Source of the DNA: Yponomeuta sedellus
Lineage: Eukaryota > Arthropoda > Insecta > Lepidoptera > Yponomeutidae
Direction: 5' to 3'
Length of the DNA stretch: 64,000 bases
NCBI GenBank assembly: GCA_934045075.1
Contig: OW203723.1
Span: 26,315,615-26,379,614, forward strand
Made by a program: the position numbers and the translations under genes. The first letter of the stretch is position 1. Each line of letters starts with the position of its first letter. Of the stretch, positions 57,995 to 64,000 are shown piece after piece. The notes below the pieces were generated by a model that saw nothing but the letters and a program-made list of their open reading frames with translations, had not been told where the DNA came from and did not search any database.

Positions 57995-60900
57995 ATGGCC
58001 ACGTGCAGATTCCTGCAGGCCAATCTGAACCATTGCGCGAGAGCACAGGACTTGCTGATCCAGAGCCTTGCGCAGTGGCAGATACACGTGGCGGTTGTCG
58101 CTGAGCCTTACCGGGTTCCGGCGCACGCCGGCTGGGCGGGTGACGACGACGGCACTGTCGCATTGGTCGTGAGGACGGGCGCTGGGGCACCACCGTTGGA
58201 GCGGCTGTCGAAGGGGCGCGGGTGGGTCGCGGGGGAGGTCGATGGGACGATGATCGTCGCCGTGTACTTCTCTCCGAACGGCTCACTTGCGCAGTTCGAG
58301 CGATACCTCCGCCAGCTCGAAGTGTTGGTGGCCGGGCGCCGTCCTCGCCACGTACTCGTCGCTGGGGACCTCAACGCCAAGTCACCGATGTGGGAGTCCA
58401 CGGTGACAAACGCGCGAGGCAGGGAGGCGGAGGACTGGGCCGTTGCGGGAGGATACACGGCACTGAACAGGGGAGGGGTGCACACTTGTGTACGACACGA
58501 GGGAGGATCGGTCGTGGACGTCACGTTTGCGACACACTCCCTTGCGCGCCGCGTCACGGGTTGGGAAGTCTTGGAGGAGGTAGAAACTCTGTCGGACCAC
58601 CGATACATTCGGTTCGATGTGACGGCCCTCTCTACGGCTCCGACCGACCTGTGGCACCCTCTGCCGGGAGAGCCCCCGCGCTGGGCTGTCAAACAGCTGG
58701 ACAGGGAGCTGCTGCACGAGGCTGCCGAGGTTGAGGCCTGGGTCAAGGGCTCCGCCGCCAGCCCCGAGGATATAGACGTTTCGGCCGAGGTTGAGTGGCT
58801 TCGTGGGGCGCTAACGCGAGCCTGTGACGTCGCGATGCCCCGTCTTCGGCCTGGTGCCCCCTTTCGCCGCGTGCACTGGTGGTCATCGGAGATCGCGGAA
58901 CTGCGGCTCGCCTGCGTGCGCGCTAGGCGTGCACACGCCCGCAGCCGCCGGCGGCGACTCCGCGATCCCGAGGAGGAGGACCGCCTGCTTGCGGCATACA
59001 GGGAGAGCAAGACTGCTCTGTCGACAGCCATTGCGGCGGCAAAGGACGCCGGATTTGCAGAAATGCTGGCCTCCCTTGACGCAGACCCGTGGGGCCGTCC
59101 GTACCGAATGGTGCGAGACAAGCTCCGCCCGTTTGCGCCGCCGCTCACCCGGAGCATGAGGCCGGAGACGGTGGACACTGTGGTCGCCGGCCTATTTCCA
59201 ACCGCGAATGGACTTACGCCTCCCCCGATGGGACTACCGGATGGGACGGCCGAAACCGAAGCGCCGGAAGTGACGGCGGCAGAGCTCGGTGCCGCTATGC
59301 AGCGCCTTCGCGGCCGCAGAAAGGCCCCGGGCTTGGACGGGATCCCGGGGCGCGCGTTGATCATCGCCCTGGACCCTCTGGAGGAGAGGTTCAGGGCCTT
59401 GCTCACCGCGTGCCTCGTGCGGGGCCAGTTTCCCCGGCCGTGGAAGGTGGGTAAACTTGTCCTGCTGAGGAAGGAGGGCCGACCGGCGGACTTGCCATCA
59501 GGCTACCGCCCGCTCGTTCTCTTGGATGAGGTGGGGAAGCTGTTCGAGCGCATCCTGGTGGCCCGACTCGTGCGGCACATGGAGACGATGGGGCCGGACC
59601 TTTCCGAGGCCCAATTTGGATTCCGGCACTTCCGGTCCACCGTCGACGCGATCCGCAGAGTGAAGGGGATGGCGGAGGAGGCGCTGGCGGGACGCGATAT
59701 GTTACTCGCTGTTTCGCTCGACATAGCGAACGCGTTTAACACCCTCCCCTGGGCCTGCATTGAGGAGGCGCTCCGGTACCACGGCTTCCCGGAGCACATG
59801 CGCTGCATCATCGGAGCTTACCTCTCCGAGAGGGAGATCCGGTATCCGGCGCGGGACGAGTGGGCGGCGAAACCCATGTCACGCGGCGTTCCGCAGGGCT
59901 CGGCCCTTGGCCCTACGCTGTGGAACATCGGCTTCGACTGGGTGCTGCGGGGTGCGCTACCGGAGGGGGCCGGCGTGACCTGCTATGCGGATGACACGCT
60001 GGTCACCTCCCGCGGCGCTAACTTTAGCGAAGCGGCCGCGCTCGCTACCGCGAGTGTAGAGGAGGTGCTTCAGCGCATCCGAGGACTGGGGCTGGAGGTG
60101 GCGCTCCACAAATGCGAGGCCCTGTGCATTCATGGGCCGCGGAGGGGGCCGCCGAATGGGGCTCGAGTGACGGTGGATGGGGTGGGGATCGATGTCGGGT
60201 CGGCCATGCGCTACCTCGGCATCGTTCTGGACTCTCGTCTGACGTTTTGCGAGCACTTCCGACGGCTCGCGCCGCGACTCATGGCCGCGTGCAGTGCCCT
60301 CGGCCGCCTGCTGCCGAACGTCGGTGGGCCGAATGCGGCTTGCCGGCGGCTTTACGCGCTGGTGGTGCGGTCGATGGCGCTGTACGGAGCACCCGTGTGG
60401 GAGGACTCCCTGGGGCGGGCGAACAGGGCCCTGCTGCACCGTCCGCAGAGGGCTATTTGCCTGCGAATGGTGCACGGCTACCGCACCGTCTCTTACGAGG
60501 CGGCGTGTGTGCTGGCCGCTTGCCTGCCCTGGGAGATGGATGCACGTGTGCTCACGCTGGTGTACGACCGCGTCGCCGAGTGCCGGGCCGCGGGGGAGCC
60601 CCCGTCGAGGGAGGAGATGCTGCGTTGGCGCATGCGAGCTCGCAGACGTCTGCTCATCAGATGGCTGCGCGCACTCGAGGAGCCTACGGCGGGCCACGAC
60701 ACTATCGCCGCGGTGAGGCCGGTTCTCGAGCGTTGGCTGACGAGGAGGCACGGAGTCCTCTCCTTCCACCTTACGCAGCTCCTCTCGGGGCACGGTTGCT
60801 TCGGGAGATATCTGTGGAGGGTGGCGGGAGCGGAACCCACACCCGAGTGCCACCACTGCGGTCACGACGAGGACACGGCACATCACACGTTGGTGGAGTG

Positions 60901-61153
60901 CCCGGCGTGGGCGGACGAGAGGGCGGCGCTGACTGTCGTGATAGGGGTGGACCTGTCGCTGCCGGCCGTCGTGCGCTCGATGGTCGACAGCGAGGTAGCT
61001 TGGCGGGCCGTCCAGGCCTTCGCTGAGGCAGTCATGACTGCTAAAGAGGAGGCTGAGAGGCAGCGCGAGCGTGACCCCGAGGCACGGCGCGGAAGGCGGG
61101 AGCGCAAAAGGCGCAGAGCGGGTGTCGGTCAGAGGGTGCAAGACCCGGGGTAG
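57995..61153 (+). CDS. Family F ORF2: endonuclease and reverse transcriptase
   Basis: 1052 residues, complete. The APE-type endonuclease shows LQANLNHCARAQDLL, AEPYRVPA, VAGDLNAKSPMW, SVVDVTFAT and LSDHRYIRFDV. RT has RKAPGLDGIPGRAL, RPLVLLDEVGK, FRHFRSTVDAI, VSLDIANAFNTLPW, GVPQGSALGPTLWN and CYADDTLVTSR. The C-terminal finger is CHHCGHDEDTAHHTLVEC and the tail is Arg-rich. No RNase H. Length and motif order match ORF2 of H. Expected to cut telomeric repeats and carry out target-primed reverse transcription. Confidence 0.92.
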   Translation: MATCRFLQANLNHCARAQDLLIQSLAQWQIHVAVVAEPYRVPAHAGWAGDDDGTVALVVRTGAGAPPLERLSKGRGWVAGEVDGTMIVAVYFSPNGSLAQFERYLRQLEVLVAGRRPRHVLVAGDLNAKSPMWESTVTNARGREAEDWAVAGGYTALNRGGVHTCVRHEGGSVVDVTFATHSLARRVTGWEVLEEVETLSDHRYIRFDVTALSTAPTDLWHPLPGEPPRWAVKQLDRELLHEAAEVEAWVKGSAASPEDIDVSAEVEWLRGALTRACDVAMPRLRPGAPFRRVHWWSSEIAELRLACVRARRAHARSRRRRLRDPEEEDRLLAAYRESKTALSTAIAAAKDAGFAEMLASLDADPWGRPYRMVRDKLRPFAPPLTRSMRPETVDTVVAGLFPTANGLTPPPMGLPDGTAETEAPEVTAAELGAAMQRLRGRRKAPGLDGIPGRALIIALDPLEERFRALLTACLVRGQFPRPWKVGKLVLLRKEGRPADLPSGYRPLVLLDEVGKLFERILVARLVRHMETMGPDLSEAQFGFRHFRSTVDAIRRVKGMAEEALAGRDMLLAVSLDIANAFNTLPWACIEEALRYHGFPEHMRCIIGAYLSEREIRYPARDEWAAKPMSRGVPQGSALGPTLWNIGFDWVLRGALPEGAGVTCYADDTLVTSRGANFSEAAALATASVEEVLQRIRGLGLEVALHKCEALCIHGPRRGPPNGARVTVDGVGIDVGSAMRYLGIVLDSRLTFCEHFRRLAPRLMAACSALGRLLPNVGGPNAACRRLYALVVRSMALYGAPVWEDSLGRANRALLHRPQRAICLRMVHGYRTVSYEAACVLAACLPWEMDARVLTLVYDRVAECRAAGEPPSREEMLRWRMRARRRLLIRWLRALEEPTAGHDTIAAVRPVLERWLTRRHGVLSFHLTQLLSGHGCFGRYLWRVAGAEPTPECHHCGHDEDTAHHTLVECPAWADERAALTVVIGVDLSLPAVVRSMVDSEVAWRAVQAFAEAVMTAKEEAERQRERDPEARRGRRERKRRRAGVGQRVQDPG

Positions 61154-61383
61154 GTCTTGCGCCTGAATGACGAAGTGTCGGTCGGCGCCGTGTCTAGTGT
61201 CCCTGACACGGCGGTCGGCAAGATAGAGGGATGAAAGTGATTTCATGAATGAGGATTAATTTATGGGGTGGCGGGCACCAGCCGCGCCGCCCGCGCACGC
61301 GAGGAGTGCGTGAGTAAATGTGATGGATGAACGGTGCAGAGGTCGTGCTGAATCTGGAGTTGTGATCTGGGTAGCATGACCGG

Positions 61384-61978
61384 CACATAAGACGAGGAGA
61401 GGGATGGCGCTCAGGTCGTGCCTGCTGGCTGGCGCGGAGCGCTCGTCACTGACCTGCGACCCGCGTCTAGTACGGTACGATCAGCGACAGAAGAAGAATG
61501 AATGGCTCGTTATACATGCCGGACCGCGGGCCGGGCGTTACCACGCGCTTGCCCCGCGATCCGAATGGTGTGCCGAGCAGATATACCAGGTGATGGATGA
61601 GTGGTGCTCGGATCGTGCTAGATCGACGTGGAGCGGGCGCCACCACACGTGCGACCCACGATCGTAACTGGTGCGACCGTCACATAAGACGAGGAGAGGG
61701 ATGGCGCTCAGATCGTGCCTTCCGGCTGGCGCGGAGCGCTCGTCACTGACCTGCGACCCGCGTCTAGTACGGTACGATCAGTGACAGAAGATGAATGAAT
61801 GGCTCGTTATACATGCCAGACCGCGGGCCGGGCGTCACCACGCGCTTGCCCCGCGATCGGAATGGTGTGCCGAGCAGAAATACAAGGTGATGGAAGAGTG
61901 GTGCTAGGTACGTGCTAGATCGACGTGGAGCGGGCGCCACCACACGTGCGACCCACGATCGTAACTGGTGCGACCAGC
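61384..61978 (+). repeat. 297-bp tandem repeat x2 in F3
   Basis: Units start at 61384 and 61681. Confidence 0.9.
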
Positions 61979-62157
61979 ACAACAAACAAGATATGATGGA
62001 TGCTATGATGAAGAGAATGGGGGTAGCGGAGCGCCTATGGCTCCTCCACCGCTACCCTATGCGGAAACGCAAAAGGTGGGGACGGGGTCGCCAGCCGAGT
62101 TGCGGAGGTGTCTTTGCGAATCACGTAGCTCGGTGTGAATGGCGAGAGACGGAACAC

Positions 62158-62241
62158 CGGAGGGGTTTTAGTGGGTGCAAGCCCCACATAACCCGGCGTT
62201 TTCCCCGAGACGCCGGGTATCTGTCAGAGATTTCCCCTCCG
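62158..62241 (+). other. Four-helix 3'-terminal RNA fold, family F
   Basis: P1 CGGAGGGG/CCCCTCCG, TTTTAG, P2 GTGGG/CCCAC, ATA, P3 ACCCGGCGT/ACGCCGGGT with CCCC in the loop, P4 ATCT/AGAT, P1', poly(A). In F1 P3 has one T-G wobble. Confidence 0.8.
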
Positions 62242-62295
<54 letters not shown>

Positions 62296-62297
<2 letters not shown>

Positions 62298-62318
62298 TTA
62301 GGTTAGGTTAGGTTAGGT
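62296..62318 (+). repeat. Telomeric TTAGG x4
   Basis: Between F3 and S3. Confidence 0.95.
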
Positions 62319-63381
62319 TTGGGGTGCGATGCCAGATAACCTTCACGTGTACCCCTCCGCTTTCCGTTCCATCTGATTCTATGAACCAGGTGGAGGGGCA
62401 AGTGGTGGGGTCGGTGCACCCTGAGCGTTAGTCAGTAAGTTGTTAACGGAACTTACTGGCTAACGGCGAATAATCTGGCGGGAGGGGTCGCGTGGGCCCT
62501 GTTTCACTTTGTGGAGCGGGACCCAGGCGACCAACCGATTGAAGGACCGACTGGGGGGGGCGCCGCTGCGCGAAAGCGCGCGCGCCTCGTACCAGTCGGA
62601 CCAGAGTGGCCGTGGGCGGAGGGTCGGGGGACCCTCTGCCTCCATCACGGCGGGAGGGGTCGCGTGGGCCCTGTTTCACTTTGTGGAGCGGGACCCAGGC
62701 GACCAACCGAATGAAGGACCGACTGGGGGGGGCGCCGCTGCGCGAAAGCGCGCGCGCCTCGTACCAGTCGGACCAGAATGGCCGCCGGGACGCGGAGGGT
62801 CGGGGGACCCTCTGCCTCCATCACGGCGGGCCGGAGGGCGCCCTTGCGTGTTCCGAGGGTGCCTTCTGGCACGGAGGGGGCCCGCGCGGTCGCTCACCGC
62901 CTTCTCTGCTTTCAGAGAAGTGCTGGTGGGCGACGTGACGGGCCTCGAGTGTGGGGCGTGTGGGGGCCAACAGTTGACATTGGCCCCCATGCGCCCCAAC
63001 GAGGAGGTGCGCCGCCCTCCTCTAATCCCATTGGACCACACAACAATGGGATGGAGGGGGCGGCGCGTTGGGGCGTGTGGTGGCCAAGGGGTTCGCACTT
63101 GGCCACTATGCGCTCCAACGAAGAGATGCGGCGTTCCCTCGCCCCGTCGTTCGGTCCGATGCGATGGGGCAGGGGCGCCGCCGAAGGAGTGCCCGAAAGG
63201 GCGCCCGCAGACGGGGTCGCGGAAGTGTGCGTAAGCGTCCCCGTGGCCCCGTCCTTTGCGGTGCGGAGGAACACCCCAGGAGTTTTAGTCGGTATACCGC
63301 CCTTTTCAGGGCGGGGAGTCCGACATAACCACTGTGCTCCCCCGAGCCGGTGGTACCCGTAATTGGGGTTTCTCCTGGGTG

Positions 63382-63440
<59 letters not shown>
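62319..63440 (+). mobile_element. Family S unit S3, 59-nt poly(A)
   Basis: Nearly identical to S2 including the tandem duplication of about 172 bp. Poly(A) 63382-63440, then GGTTAGG. Confidence 0.85.
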
Positions 63441-63442
<2 letters not shown>

Positions 63443-63454
63443 TTAGGTTAGGTT
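63441..63454 (+). repeat. Telomeric GGTTAGGTTAGGTT
   Basis: Two units between S3 and S4. Confidence 0.95.
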
Positions 63455-64000
63455 GGGGTGCGATGCCAGATTACCTTCCCGTGTGCCCTTCCGCTTCCGT
63501 TCCTACTGATTCATCTTGAACCAGTAGGAAGGGTAAGTGGCAAGGGCCGGTGCACCCTGGGCGCTGGTCAGTAACTTCTCTTTATGGGATCTTGCTGGCC
63601 AGCGGCGAAAAATCTGGCGGGAGGGGTCGCGTGGGCCCTGTTTCACTTTGTGGAGCGGGACCCAGGCGACCAACCGAATGAAGGACCGACTGGGGGGGGC
63701 GCCGCTGCGCGGAAGCGCGCGCGCCTCGTACCAGTCGGACCAGAGTGGCCGCCGGGACGCGGAGGGTCGGGGGACTCTCCGCGTCCATCACGGCGGGCCG
63801 GAAGGCGCCCTTGCGTGTTCCGAGGGTGCCTTCTGGCACGGAGGGGGCCCGCGCGGTCGCTCACCGCCTTCTCTGCTTTCAGAGAAGTGCTGGTGGGCGA
63901 CGTGACGGGCCTCACGTGTGGGGCGTGTGGGGACCGGGACGCTTGGGCCCCCACGCGCCTCAACGAGGAGGTGCGCCGCCCTCCCCGTCTCATCGACCGG
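63455..64000 (+). mobile_element. Family S unit S4, diverged, runs off the window
   Basis: Same GGGGTGCGATGCC start but a diverged 5' region. Paired changes keep the 5' hairpins: CCTACTG/CAGTAGG in place of CCATCTG/CAGATGG, and CCCTT/AAGGG in place of CCCCT/AGGGG. The core to 63910 matches S1. The 3' end is beyond the window. Confidence 0.8.

Larger units (their letters stand above)
55293..62295 (+). mobile_element. Element F3, apparently complete SART-type retrotransposon of a second family
   Basis: 5' UTR 55293-55465, ORF1 55466-57994, ORF2 57995-61153, 3' UTR 61154-62241 with two 297-bp repeats, poly(A) 62242-62295, then GGTTAGG. About 7.0 kb. ORF2 start immediately follows the ORF1 stop in the same frame. 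No stops or shifts, a long pure poly(A), and near-identity with F1 and F2 argue for recent activity. Confidence 0.92.

Noticed and set aside
59957..61246. 429-residue open frame on the minus strand inside F3 (and 49744-51036 in F1)
   Set aside because: It is the antisense of a conserved GC-rich ORF2; length follows from codon bias and it has no independent motifs.

Overview
The window looks like insect, most probably lepidopteran, chromosome-end DNA. Short tracts of the insect telomere repeat TTAGG occur about twenty times, always reading TTAGG on the + strand, so the telomere should lie to the right. Nearly every tract abuts a poly(A)- or poly(T)-ended non-LTR retroelement of the telomere-specific TRAS/SART kind (R1 clade), as known from Bombyx mori. 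+ strand elements end poly(A)-GGTTAGG (SART orientation); - strand elements end poly(A)-CCTAACC (TRAS orientation).

Layout. 1-6210: AT-rich chromosomal DNA with a tRNA-derived SINE compound flanked by target-site duplications, a minus-strand THAP-domain gene (two exons seen, three further candidate exons) and a Ty3-type retrotransposon whose pol stops at a TTAGG tract. 6211-7425: two small TRAS-orientation elements. 7426-23510: a 16-kb AT-rich island between telomeric tracts, with a decayed I-like LINE, a second LINE tail, and three rearranged intronless copies of an IMP dehydrogenase gene (two head-to-tail, one inverted). 23511-33872: minus-strand TRAS-orientation elements, including a 4.8-kb RNase H-bearing element (D) and short non-coding units (family A). 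33873-64000: plus-strand SART-type elements: short non-coding units (family S), a complete 6.3-kb element (H), a second complete 7-kb family (F3) with truncated relatives (F1, F2), and partial elements G and I, interrupted at 44624-49512 by a nested block of minus-strand family A units and a minus-strand element E.

How the parts relate. H and F3 each have intact gag-like ORF1 and endonuclease/RT ORF2 in one frame, separated only by stop codons, and look capable of activity. Families S and A carry no plausible protein but keep defined 5' and 3' ends; S shares its tail with H, and A shares its tail with E. The likely reading is a community of autonomous telomere-targeting retroelements with short RNA-level parasites. 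The central observation is a 3'-terminal RNA fold (closing helix P1, then P2, P3, P4) that can be drawn by hand in S/H, G, F, A/E and B with changing sequence but preserved pairing, in elements of both orientations. A second conserved hairpin with loop GCGTGWTCCG is shared by A, S, E and H. All homology statements are from reading the sequence; no search or folding program was run. Repeated near-identical units and long homopolymers also make assembly or indel errors possible.
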